A DNA stretch of 64,000 bases from GW2011-AR15 sp964512765. GTDB taxonomy: Archaea; Nanobdellota; Nanobdellia; Woesearchaeales; GW2011-AR15. The position numbers and the translations under genes were made by a program. Shown piece after piece: positions 16,947 to 25,900 of the stretch. The notes below the pieces were generated by a model that was given only the letters and a program-made list of their open reading frames with translations, had not been told where the DNA came from and ran no database searches. The stretch's first letter is position 1; the number at the start of each line of letters is the position of its first letter. The stretch is from positions 1 through 64,000 of the forward strand of contig CAZEKF010000004.1 of NCBI GenBank assembly GCA_964512765.1, read 5' to 3'.

Positions 16947-17409
16947 AAGGAAAGCACAGGCAGCTGTTGAAACTTTGTTAATTTACGGAGTAGCAATCTT
17001 GATTGTGATGCTTGCTATTGGAGCATTGATTGGGTTCGGTGTTATTGATTTAGGTAAATTGTTACCAGATACGTGCGGTGAAATAGGGACTGCATTTTCA
17101 TGTGAGAATTACGCTGTTTCTCCTAGTAGTGTTCAGTTAGAACTAAAAAACATTCTAGGTAAAAATATTGCAAACTTTAGTGTTACTGTGATTGGTGAAG
17201 CAGATAATGAAGGACTATGGGGTTGTACAGAGACAGAATATAATTCTATATTAGTAAACGGTGTAATAAGTGAAGTAATAGAAATACCTTGTAATGTTCA
17301 AGTTCCATCAGGAAAAAAGATACAAGGCGAGATCCAAATTAACTTTTACACTGTTGGAAGTAGTATTCAGAGAACAGGTATTGGTAAGTTTAGAGCAACA
17401 GTAAGCTAA
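16930..17409 (+). CDS. Class III signal peptide pilin-like protein
   Basis: A 159-residue protein whose N-terminus 'MIKRKAQAAVETLLIYGVAILIVMLAIGAL' is a classical archaeal type IV prepilin: basic stretch, peptidase site after K-A, Q at +1 or near it, Glu at +5, and a hydrophobic assembly helix. The C-terminal globular domain has four cysteines (for example 'DTCGEIGTAFSCENY' and 'LWGCTETEY') that could pair. Starts at 16930 and 16939 are both in frame; the second gives the more compact prepilin. It overlaps the coiled-coil gene upstream. A PibD/FlaK-type peptidase is not seen in the window. Confidence 0.85.
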   Translation: MKKMIKRKAQAAVETLLIYGVAILIVMLAIGALIGFGVIDLGKLLPDTCGEIGTAFSCENYAVSPSSVQLELKNILGKNIANFSVTVIGEADNEGLWGCTETEYNSILVNGVISEVIEIPCNVQVPSGKKIQGEIQINFYTVGSSIQRTGIGKFRATVS

Positions 17410-18110
17410 CAACCAAACCTTCTTTTTCTTTTTGAATATTGTTCTATACACTGTACAAAATCTTCTTTCTCAAACTCTGGCCACATTTTATCAACAAAAA
17501 TATATTCAGAATACGCGCTTTGGAATGCTAAAAAGTTAGAAGTACGTTTTTCACCGCCTGTTCTAATGATTAAGTCAGGCTCTGAATTTAGGTATAAGTT
17601 ATTTTCAAAAACAGATTCATTAATGTCATTAATATTTAACTCACCAGATTTCACTTTTTCAGCGATTTTTTTAGTTGCGTCAATAACTTCTTCACGCCCA
17701 CCGTACGCCATTGCAAAGTTAATTATGTAACGATCATGGTCTTTTGTTAGGTCCATTATTTTTTGCATTTTTTCTTGAATTTTCTTAGGAAACATCCAAA
17801 TCCTGCCAATTATGTTGATTTTTATTTTATTATCATAAATTCGTTTATCACTTTTTATCTGGTCAAAGTTCTGGTCAAACACTTCCATAAGATATTCAAA
17901 CTCATCTTTTGGCCTGTCAAAATTCTGGATAGAAAACGTGTATACTGTTAGTTCTTTGATTTTATACTCTTCACACCATTCAAGTACCTTTGCAAGCTTT
18001 TTCGCGCCCCATTCATGGCCTTTCCAAGGTTTCACCATTAATCTTTTTGCAAACCTTCTATTACCATCCATGATTATTCCTAAATGTTTAGGAACATTTT
18101 CATTTGCCAT
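17406..18110 (-). CDS. uppS: Polyprenyl (undecaprenyl-type) diphosphate synthase
   Basis: A 234-residue cis-prenyltransferase that elongates farnesyl- or geranylgeranyl-diphosphate with isopentenyl-diphosphate to the lipid carrier used for glycan assembly and protein glycosylation. Motifs: 'HLGIIMDGNRRFAKR' (catalytic Asp), 'GHEWGAKKL', 'LTVYTFSIQNFDRP', 'NFAMAYGGREEV' and 'DLIIRTGGEKRTSNFLAFQSAYSEYIFVDKMWPEF', all conserved in UppS. Length is typical. It overlaps the end of the convergent pilin gene by 4 bp. Glycosylation of surface pilins would fit this neighbourhood but is inference. Confidence 0.93.
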   Translation of the reverse strand: MANENVPKHLGIIMDGNRRFAKRLMVKPWKGHEWGAKKLAKVLEWCEEYKIKELTVYTFSIQNFDRPKDEFEYLMEVFDQNFDQIKSDKRIYDNKIKINIIGRIWMFPKKIQEKMQKIMDLTKDHDRYIINFAMAYGGREEVIDATKKIAEKVKSGELNINDINESVFENNLYLNSEPDLIIRTGGEKRTSNFLAFQSAYSEYIFVDKMWPEFEKEDFVQCIEQYSKRKRRFGC

Positions 18111-18149
18111 ATTTATTTTGAGATAAGAGAGAATGTTTAAAAATTTTTC

Positions 18150-19457
18150 TTAATAGTAGAACATGTCGTCTGTTAAACGATTGTTCATTTCACCAACTAA
18201 GTTTTTAGTTATTAATTCTTTAACTTTATTTTTTGGATAGTTTGACAATAACCATGCTAATTTAATAAAAGTTGTCACAGGAGTCATATCATTCATATTA
18301 CCTAGGACACCGATTGCTTGCGCATTTCTTTGGTCTTCGTACACATTCATGTTCAATCTGCCAAAAATTGTTTGAGGAGCGTTCACAACAATGCATCCAC
18401 TGTCAATTATTTTTTTAATAGCTTTTTTTATGTTATCAGATTCTTTTGTCATATTGTCTATTTGACTAATTGGTAAACAAGCCAACCCTGTAGCTTCAAT
18501 CACAAGACCATCATAATCTTTGTAAAAAAGAAACTGTTCAGCAAACATGTTAGTATGTTGTTTCATTATACCCACTTTAATTTTTTCATTAAACAATTTT
18601 AGGTTGAGTTTTTGGTTAGATTTTTTTCTATAATTTTTTCTAATTATTTTTATTTTATCTTTTGCATAATTAACACTCGCTATTGGTTTTGCATTAACAG
18701 GTTGGAACGCGTCTCTTCTGGAAGTATGAAACTTTCGCGATTTAAGACCTGGTAAAATCCAACAATTTTCATCATCAGTGTTTTCATGCATACAAATTCC
18801 AACTTCAGCGAAATTATTGTTTACAATAAAATAGACAGCATTTAACAGATTAAGATATGCGTCACTGCTTCCTCTATCAGAACTACGTTGTGCACCGACT
18901 ATCAAGACAGGTTTTGGTAGATCTTCCAAGATAAAGGATAATGCAGATGCAGTATAATGTAAAGTATCAGTACCATGTGTTATAATAATACCTTCTGAAC
19001 CTGCTTTAATCTCTTTTTCGATTTCTTTAGCTAATAAATTATAGTGGCTAAACCGCATATCTTGAGACCACATGTTTTTAACAAGCCTACTTCGAATATT
19101 AACAATTTTTCTTAGCTCAGGAAACATTGACAATATTTCTTCTGGAGTGAAGTTAGAACCAACACCGCCTGTTACGTAGTCAATTTTACTTGCAATCGTG
19201 CCGCCTGTATGTAATATAGAAAGAGTTGGTAAATTTTTCTTAACAGAAAGTTTCTTTTCTTTTCGATTGGTTTTTTTGTATTTCTTTATTAGATCAATTT
19301 TTTTAATTTTTTTCTTGTCAATACCTATATTGTAACCATTTTTCAACTTTAAAACTAACATGCCTTGGCCTGTTAATTCTAATGATGGCATTAAAACTCC
19401 TTCATAAGAATCATTTTTAGTAATTACTTTGATTGTATCTCCAGCATTATGAACCAT
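18150..19457 (-). CDS. gatD: Glutamyl-tRNA(Gln) amidotransferase subunit D
   Basis: A 435-residue protein. An N-terminal SH3-like domain of about 60 residues ('GDTIKVITKNDSYEGVLMPS') precedes an L-asparaginase-type domain with the catalytic threonines in 'LHTGGTIASK' and 'THGTDTLHYTASAL', and 'VGAQRSSDRGSSDA'. GatD is the ammonia-generating half of the archaeal GatDE enzyme that converts Glu-tRNA(Gln) to Gln-tRNA(Gln). GatE is not in the window, while all three GatCAB subunits are encoded at 56635-61123. It is divergent from the pilin gene at 19548 across a 90-bp promoter region. Confidence 0.93.
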   Translation of the reverse strand: MVHNAGDTIKVITKNDSYEGVLMPSLELTGQGMLVLKLKNGYNIGIDKKKIKKIDLIKKYKKTNRKEKKLSVKKNLPTLSILHTGGTIASKIDYVTGGVGSNFTPEEILSMFPELRKIVNIRSRLVKNMWSQDMRFSHYNLLAKEIEKEIKAGSEGIIITHGTDTLHYTASALSFILEDLPKPVLIVGAQRSSDRGSSDAYLNLLNAVYFIVNNNFAEVGICMHENTDDENCWILPGLKSRKFHTSRRDAFQPVNAKPIASVNYAKDKIKIIRKNYRKKSNQKLNLKLFNEKIKVGIMKQHTNMFAEQFLFYKDYDGLVIEATGLACLPISQIDNMTKESDNIKKAIKKIIDSGCIVVNAPQTIFGRLNMNVYEDQRNAQAIGVLGNMNDMTPVTTFIKLAWLLSNYPKNKVKELITKNLVGEMNNRLTDDMFYY

Positions 19458-19508
19458 ACCAAAAAATAAAGTTGTAGTGGTTTATTAAATTTATTGCTTT
19501 GATTTTCC

Positions 19509-19524
19509 AAAACCTATATAAACC
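19509..19524 (+). promoter_or_regulatory. TATA-box promoter of the pilin cluster
   Basis: 'aaacctatataaacc' matches an archaeal BRE/TATA element and is centred about 30 bp before the ATG at 19548, implying a nearly leaderless message. It would drive the run of pilin-like genes 19548-22881. Confidence 0.6.
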
Positions 19525-19547
19525 ATATTGCCTCTTTTTTGTAATTA

Positions 19548-20063
19548 ATGAAAAAGAGGTCGCAGATTTCTGTAGAGTTTGTTATGATAATTGCTATTGG
19601 TCTTATTATTATTTTGCCAGGAATTTATTTGTTTAGAAATTATGTGTTTGAATCAAACGACGCATTATTAAAATCAAGAGTAACAGAAATTTCTACACAA
19701 ATATTGTCGAAAGCCAGGGTAATGTATTATTACGGCCCACCTTCTAAAACAACGTATGAAATAGAAATGCCACCACAAGTTAATAATATGTATCTTTTAT
19801 CAGTTCCTGATAACAATGAATACTATCTTGTATTCAATATTTTAGCTTCTACAGGACCAGAAGATCTTTATTATGAATCAGAAATACCGTTGAAAGCACA
19901 GGAAAACATTACATGTAACATAGCATGTCAAGGGAACTGTGATTGTTTTCCAGCAAGATATTTTTCAAAAGGCGTTAAAAATTATAAAATTGAAGCAACA
20001 CAAAATTGTAATTTGGAAGAATATTGTATTATCATTGGAGAAATATCTCCTGAACTAGTTTAA
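19548..20063 (+). CDS. Class III signal peptide pilin-like protein
   Basis: A 171-residue protein beginning 'MKKRSQISVEFVMIIAIGLIIILPGIYLF', a prepilin-type leader with basic residues, S-Q cleavage context, Glu at +5 and an assembly helix. A soluble domain follows ('YEIEMPPQVNNMYLLSVPDNNEYYLVFNI') with a cysteine cluster 'ITCNIACQGNCDCF'. It is the first of five adjacent genes with similar N-termini (19548-22881). The next gene starts 11 bp downstream behind a GGTGTGAT ribosome binding site. Probably a minor pilin or fibre subunit. Confidence 0.82.
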   Translation: MKKRSQISVEFVMIIAIGLIIILPGIYLFRNYVFESNDALLKSRVTEISTQILSKARVMYYYGPPSKTTYEIEMPPQVNNMYLLSVPDNNEYYLVFNILASTGPEDLYYESEIPLKAQENITCNIACQGNCDCFPARYFSKGVKNYKIEATQNCNLEEYCIIIGEISPELV

Positions 20064-20074
20064 GGTGTGATTAT

Positions 20075-20626
20075 TTGAAAAAATCTCAGGTTATAAGCAT
20101 GGATTTTATCATGACTTTTATGGTTTACATGTTTGTTTTATCAATTTTTTTCATTGGCTTGAAAAGTAATTATTCAGATTCGTCAAATTTAAACATTAAC
20201 GCAGAATTATTGTTTAACAGACTTAGTAACGTATATGACCCAGACTACAGTTTTTTATCAGCATCAAAAGTTAATGTAGCAAGATTCGATGTTTTATTAA
20301 ATAATTATGATCCAAATAAAGGTTATGAACTTTTTTTTAAAGATTTTGAAACCACAACGTATAGCAAAATTGATTATTGTGTTTATCTTGAAAATAATAC
20401 AGAGATAATTAAAAATTTTGCAGCATGGTCTGAGCATAGAACAATAGAAGAGTATTCAGTTTTTATTAATAGTGCCAAATGTGGATCTAACAAGAATCTT
20501 GTATATCCAGAAGCAGTTGTTAGTTGTCAAGATCCAAGATCAGATTCATTAATACTATCAAAACCTGTGTTATTTGGTCAGGACATAATAAAACTTAGCG
20601 TGGTTATATGCGCAGAAAAAAAATGA
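20075..20626 (+). CDS. Pilin-like secreted subunit
   Basis: A 183-residue protein starting at TTG 20075, 5 bp after a good GGTGTGATT ribosome binding site. The N-terminus 'MKKSQVISMDFIMTFMVYMFVLSIFFIGL' is a prepilin-like leader and membrane helix, with Asp in place of the usual Glu. The external domain is rich in Tyr and Asn and has three to four Cys. It is the second gene in the pilin run; its stop is overlapped by the next ATG (ATGA at 20623). Confidence 0.75.
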   Translation: MKKSQVISMDFIMTFMVYMFVLSIFFIGLKSNYSDSSNLNINAELLFNRLSNVYDPDYSFLSASKVNVARFDVLLNNYDPNKGYELFFKDFETTTYSKIDYCVYLENNTEIIKNFAAWSEHRTIEEYSVFINSAKCGSNKNLVYPEAVVSCQDPRSDSLILSKPVLFGQDIIKLSVVICAEKK

Positions 20627-21150
20627 AGAAAAAAGCATATATTTTTTTAATGGACGGAATCTTCGCAGTGGTTATTCTTATAATAGGTTTTATTATCATT
20701 TCTTCGAATAAACCAGGGATGCAGACAACAGCATCGCTGGAACAGGTGTCTGAGAACTTAGTGGATATATTTTCAACAGTAAAAATTAATGATTTATGCA
20801 CAAATTGTCATTGTTCAAATAAAAAGCTTACCGAGTACTGTAACCAAGGTCATATAAGAAATAAGGATCAAACAATATTCGATTATATTGGCGAGTTATA
20901 TTATATTAATAATAAGGAAAAAGCAAGAGACATGTTTCAAAACATTACAGAAGATTTGTATAGGAAAGATTTGTTTGGTGTAGAACTCAAAATTGATGAT
21001 GAAATTGTTTTCTCTACAAATAAAGATGGTGTAACGAAAAACCTCATTTCACGAAAAAAATTAATTTTTGGGTTTTATGAGGTATCAAGTACAGGCATTA
21101 TAAATTTTTGGGGGCCATTTAAAGTAGAGGTAAATATGTGGGAAAAATGA
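20623..21150 (+). CDS. Pilin-like secreted subunit
   Basis: A 175-residue protein. ATG 20623 overlaps the preceding stop as ATGA and is preferred over 20608. N-terminus 'MKKKAYIFLMDGIFAVVILIIGFIII' is a leader plus hydrophobic helix of minor-pilin type. The external part contains a cysteine motif 'DLCTNCHCSNKKLTEYC' near residue 52. It is third in the run and its stop is again overlapped by the next ATG at 21147. Confidence 0.75.
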   Translation: MKKKAYIFLMDGIFAVVILIIGFIIISSNKPGMQTTASLEQVSENLVDIFSTVKINDLCTNCHCSNKKLTEYCNQGHIRNKDQTIFDYIGELYYINNKEKARDMFQNITEDLYRKDLFGVELKIDDEIVFSTNKDGVTKNLISRKKLIFGFYEVSSTGIINFWGPFKVEVNMWEK

Positions 21151-21962
21151 AAAATTTAAAGAAAATGAAGAAAGGCATTTTTTTTTCAGTGATAAGTGTT
21201 TTTATAATCATACTTTTCGTTGCAATCACAGAACTTTCTACAAATTTCCAGCTTGAACAATTCGAACTTGAAACTACACGGACTCGACTTAAACTATTAA
21301 ACTCATTAGTACGTGATATGGAAGACACATATTTTGAAAAAATGATTTATATTTCAACAAAAAACGCTTTGATTGGTTTGTCAAAATATTACTCAGAAAC
21401 AAACTTTGACCAAAATAGGTTACAAAAGAAGTTAGGATTTGTGTTAGATGATGTAATTTATAATAATACCTTAATTGATAAGAACGGTAATGAAATAGAT
21501 CTATCGTTATATGTTGATCCTGATTATACGATCTTTGGTGTTATTGGAGATATAAAAGAAGTGTTTGATAGCTTAGGTTTGGAAGTTAGTGAGTTCACGG
21601 TTAGTATAGACGAAGACGAGATAGTACAAGTAGATCCTTGGACAATTGAAGTTACTGGTCAGCTTGTTTATAATTTTAAAGATAAGTTTAACACTGTTTC
21701 ATGGAAAGGTAGAACAACTAAAAAGGTTAATGTTAGTGTTATAGGTATAACGTCTTTTGATTATGAATTATCAGAAAAGTCTAACACAGGCATAATTACC
21801 AGTTCATGGGTCAAGGATGAAGGTCCGTATTATACTGAACCATCGGTAGTAGATAAGTTAAGTTTACCGTCACCTTCACCAACTCAAGGTAAAGGTATAT
21901 GTTCTCCGAACTTTAATGTTAATGGTCGTTCATGTAGTGACGACCTTGCGAGTGATCATTAA
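21147..21962 (+). CDS. Pilin-like protein, paralogue of the left-edge gene
   Basis: A 271-residue protein. ATG 21147 overlaps the previous stop (ATGA) and is preferred over GTG 21138. 'MKNLKKMKKGIFFSVISVFIIILFVAI' is a basic leader with one membrane helix, then a helical stalk ('LEQFELETTRTRLKLLNSLVRDMEDTYFEK') and a beta-rich domain. The segment 'DPWTIEVTGQLVYNFKDKFNTVSW' aligns with the partial protein at 1-633. It ends in a Pro/Ser linker and 'CSPNFNVNGRSC'. The stop lies 1 bp before the next start, within one operon. Confidence 0.75.
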   Translation: MKNLKKMKKGIFFSVISVFIIILFVAITELSTNFQLEQFELETTRTRLKLLNSLVRDMEDTYFEKMIYISTKNALIGLSKYYSETNFDQNRLQKKLGFVLDDVIYNNTLIDKNGNEIDLSLYVDPDYTIFGVIGDIKEVFDSLGLEVSEFTVSIDEDEIVQVDPWTIEVTGQLVYNFKDKFNTVSWKGRTTKKVNVSVIGITSFDYELSEKSNTGIITSSWVKDEGPYYTEPSVVDKLSLPSPSPTQGKGICSPNFNVNGRSCSDDLASDH

Positions 21963-21963
21963 A

Positions 21964-22881
21964 ATGAAAAAACACGATTTATCAAGAAAAGCGCAAATAT
22001 CGTTTGAGTTCATTATAATATTTAGTTTAGTATTTACTGCATTATTAGGGTTTATTTATATTATCAATGAAAGAATGTCTGAACTTTCAGAAAAACAAGA
22101 ACAGTTAGTAATGAAAAGTCTTGCAAATAATATATTTAACGAAGTTGTTTTAGCATCATCGGTTAATAATAATTACATTCGTAACTTTGATGTTCCTGTA
22201 AAGTTACTCGGTAGAGATTATAAAATGTTTATTGATAACAATGAACTTTCTATTCAAATAATAGACGGTCCAGATTATTTCGCACCGTTTCCTGTTGAAG
22301 TTAAAGGAACATTTATTGAAAATATTGATGTTAATACTACAAGACATTGTATAACAAAAAATAAAGTTGACGGTATTAGAATTTCAAAAAACCAAGCAAG
22401 TTTAGAAACAGAGGTTTTGGAAGTGACCAAAGGTGACGAGTTTATTGTGTATGTCAGCCTTTTCTGTATAGTTGATTTAAAGAGTATAAGAGTTACAATT
22501 AAATATGACCCTGTACAGTTAGAAATAATAAAACAAGAGTCAAAACCTGTTGTTACTTCTGACCCAGAGTTTGAAAATAGAGTTCCACTTTTTGACCATT
22601 ATAGCTTAATTTATGACTATTCAAACACTGGCGGAGAATATATTAACGACGTTACAGGAAGGTACACGTATGGATTTTTAGGAAGAGAGTGTAAATCTGG
22701 CTATGGTGACGTGATTAAACTCGTTTTCAAAGTGAAAGATACAGCAGATATTGGAATAACGTCAATCGAATTTGATGATACAATGGATGAAACTATTAGA
22801 ATGCTAGACTGTGCAACTAACCAGTTCACAAAAGAAGGATTGCCAGATTCAAAGAACAACGTTAATATTAATATAGTTTAA
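21964..22881 (+). CDS. Class III signal peptide protein with cohesin-like domain
   Basis: A 305-residue protein from ATG 21964. 'MKKHDLSRKAQISFEFIIIFSLVFTALLGF' is a strong prepilin leader (RKAQISFEF). Residues about 135-305 look like a cohesin module: 'SLETEVLEVTKGDEFIVYVSLF', 'LKSIRVTIKYDPVQLEII', later 'GYGDVIKLVFKVKDTADIGITSIEFDDT' and a final 'NNVNINIV' strand, the order seen in cohesins (linear strand, YDP-x-x-L-E, G-E/D-V-x-x-L-x-F-K, I-x-F, closing strand). The next gene encodes a dockerin, so this protein may display a docking site on the pilus or membrane. The cohesin call rests on pattern, not alignment. Confidence 0.72.
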   Translation: MKKHDLSRKAQISFEFIIIFSLVFTALLGFIYIINERMSELSEKQEQLVMKSLANNIFNEVVLASSVNNNYIRNFDVPVKLLGRDYKMFIDNNELSIQIIDGPDYFAPFPVEVKGTFIENIDVNTTRHCITKNKVDGIRISKNQASLETEVLEVTKGDEFIVYVSLFCIVDLKSIRVTIKYDPVQLEIIKQESKPVVTSDPEFENRVPLFDHYSLIYDYSNTGGEYINDVTGRYTYGFLGRECKSGYGDVIKLVFKVKDTADIGITSIEFDDTMDETIRMLDCATNQFTKEGLPDSKNNVNINIV

Positions 22882-22888
22882 AGACGAA

Positions 22889-22900
22889 AGGTTTATATAG
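22889..22900 (+). promoter_or_regulatory. TATA-box promoter of the giant adhesin gene
   Basis: 'aggtttatatag' lies about 42-53 bp before the ATG at 22942. With a ribosome binding site GAGGGTAT near 22931, this implies a short leader. The gene therefore probably has its own promoter besides any read-through from the pilin operon. Confidence 0.55.
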
Positions 22901-22941
22901 GTTGAAACAGGTTTGAATTAAATAGTTAAGAGGGTATGTAA

Positions 22942-25900
22942 ATGAAAAAGATTGATTTTATTGTTCTAATATTAGTTGTTTCAATGTTTATAGTGATCGA
23001 CCAGGATGTTGATGCAGGTATATGTTGTTGTAGTGCATCAGAATGTGATGGGAGTGCTATTGACTATTATGATCCAGGAAGCAGTGTACCAGGGAATAAA
23101 ATTTATGACGATGCAGGAACTGGAGCAAGATACTATTTTGAACCATCTGACGAAGAAGAGGATGGAGGTGGAGGCGGTGGTTATGTTTGTTCACCGAGTT
23201 GTTCAGGTAATGAATGTGGTGATAATGGTTGTGGTGGAAGTTGTGGAAGCTGCGATGGTTTAGCATTCACAACCGGTTGTGCAGGTAAAGTATGCGAGTT
23301 TCAGGATACTAGCTTAACTGTAGAAGTAGAACCAATACCTTGTATTTCAGAATCAAAAAGAGAATTTACAGTTAGAGGTGTTAATAATTACTGTGGTGAT
23401 CTCGAGATTCTTATTTATTATCCAGAAAGCACTGAATCTCATCCTATTAGTACAGACACATTTGGTTCATATAATTATGAACACACGTTTGTTATTCCAG
23501 ACGATGTTGTATTGGCACCTGAGCCAACTATTAAAATTGAAGTTAAAGGAGACCGTATGTCTAGAAGAGATCCAAAAGATGAAGGTAATTATGATTGTGA
23601 AGAAACAATAGACTCATTAAATCTTAACTATAAGAACTTCTATTACTGTCCAGATTTTAGTGAAGGAGTAACATCTTCTGAATTTGATTATTATGACAAA
23701 GAAGAGTATTATAATTTTTATGACAATGATAAGACGTATAATTGGGATGAGGACTGTGTAAGTGATGAATCTGTATCATTTTGTTCACCTAACCCAACAG
23801 ATTGTGTTGATGAAAATGGAGATACGTTTAGTTTTAAAACAGCACACGACGCGGATAGTGACGATGAAATTGAAGTATGTCATGCAATAGATAACATTCA
23901 AGGAGGTTGGCTTGACCCGGATGTTAATGCAGATGTTTGTAGTTATGTCTCTGGCGGTGATTGGTTTGATTGCGATCCTTTAATGGGAGGGTGCGATCCT
24001 GACAAAGATACGTTTGCACCTGAAGTTGCAGGTTTTTGTTGCGGTGACGAAAATGATGAAAAAGCTATTTCTACCAAAATTTTGAAAAATTGGGACAATG
24101 AGTATGTTAAGAATAACGACGGGTCAGTAAAAGAATATACTGCGTGTTGCGATCCACAAGATAGCTGTGTTGATGAGACAGGCATTTGCAGAGAAGAAAA
24201 TTATGAATATTGTTTAGCAGTTGGTGGTGTGAAAGGAGTATGTACTAATACAGGGTCTGGTTATGATTGGGTATTGTACAATGAACCTACTTGTGTAAGC
24301 GGTTGTGAAAAATGTGACAATAATCAAGATGCAAAAGTTGATGACATTGACTTGACAAACATTGAACTTAACTATGAAAGTACAGGTGTATCTTACAACG
24401 CAGTTTATGATGTTAACGAAGATAATGTTGTTGATGAAGCAGACAGAGAATTTTGTCATGATAACTTTTTTGAACAAACCTGTGCATATTGCGGAGATAA
24501 TTTACTTCAACCAACGTACGAAAGTTGTGACGTTGTAGATAGTGTAATTGAATACGCTTGTCCTGAAGATTATTGTTCAGTAGAAAATAATGCGTATTAT
24601 GAAAGACAAGATACTTGCGATGATTTAATTTGTGAGTGTTCTTATGAATTTAAAGGATGTGACAAAACTGAATGTCCAGGGACATGTGAAGTAGATGACG
24701 ATTGTGATTCTGGTTATTTGTGTAATCTTGACACGTGTAGTTGTTTAATAATAGGTTGTCCTATGGGAACTTCATTGTGCGATGACGGTACATGTAAACC
24801 CGACTGTAACTTTGTTGGTTGTGATGGTAGCCCGGATGACGTATGTTCACCTGGCGAAGGATGCGCATGTATAGACTGTCTAGGCCAGCAAAGTATTTGT
24901 AATGATGGAGGAGTATGCGGCCCAGACGGATTATGCGGTTGTCCTGAAGGTACTGCATTATGTAACGATGGTACTTGTAGCTCAGATTGTGTTATAACTG
25001 ATGATGATTTTGCTGCTTGTTTACTTGATGATAATTTAGTAACTCCTTTTATTAAAAATCCAAGCTTTGAAACAGATGAAGCATGGAATTTCAGAGATTT
25101 TGAAAGAATAACGGAAAAATCTAAAACAGGATCTTATTCAGTAAAATCTGTAGATTACTTGGGAGCTGCAGAACAACAAGAAATAAACGTGCAACCTTTA
25201 ACAAAATATCAATTAAGTGGTTACATATTTAACGAATTAGAAAAAGGTAACGCATACCTTGATTTAAAGGACATACCTGAAGAGTGTCAAGCTATATCAA
25301 CAAAAAAAGACCAATGGGAATTAGTGTCTTGTGAATTTACAACATCGTTAAATACAAATAGTGTAGTTATTAGATTGGTAACTGACCATACACAGGAAGA
25401 AGACCCAGTAGGTGTAGCATATTTTGATGATATTGAATTATTACCTTTTGAAAGTGTTGTTGTTAAGGATTATTCAGGCGAAGGTAATGATGGAACATTG
25501 TATGGACCTACTCTTGTGGATGGTAAGTATGGTAAGGCTTATGAATTTGATGGGGTTAATGATTACATAATAACGCCAAACTCAGCAGTTCTAGAAGATA
25601 TTTCAGAAGGTTCTTATACTTATGAAGCATGGTATTATCCAAAAGAAATCCCTCCGGATATTCAATATAATAATTATCATTTTATCTTATGTAAACAAGG
25701 AGAACACAATCCTTTGCTATATCATAGAGAAACACATTTTAATTTTCATATGTGGAATGATAATCACCAATCTTTTGGAATTAATTCAGGTGCATCTAAT
25801 CTGGTTAATAACTGGTATCATGTTGTAGGAACATTTGATATTAATTCTAAGGAAGTAAATCTTTATGTAAATGGTATTCATCAAGGAACTGAAATCTTTA

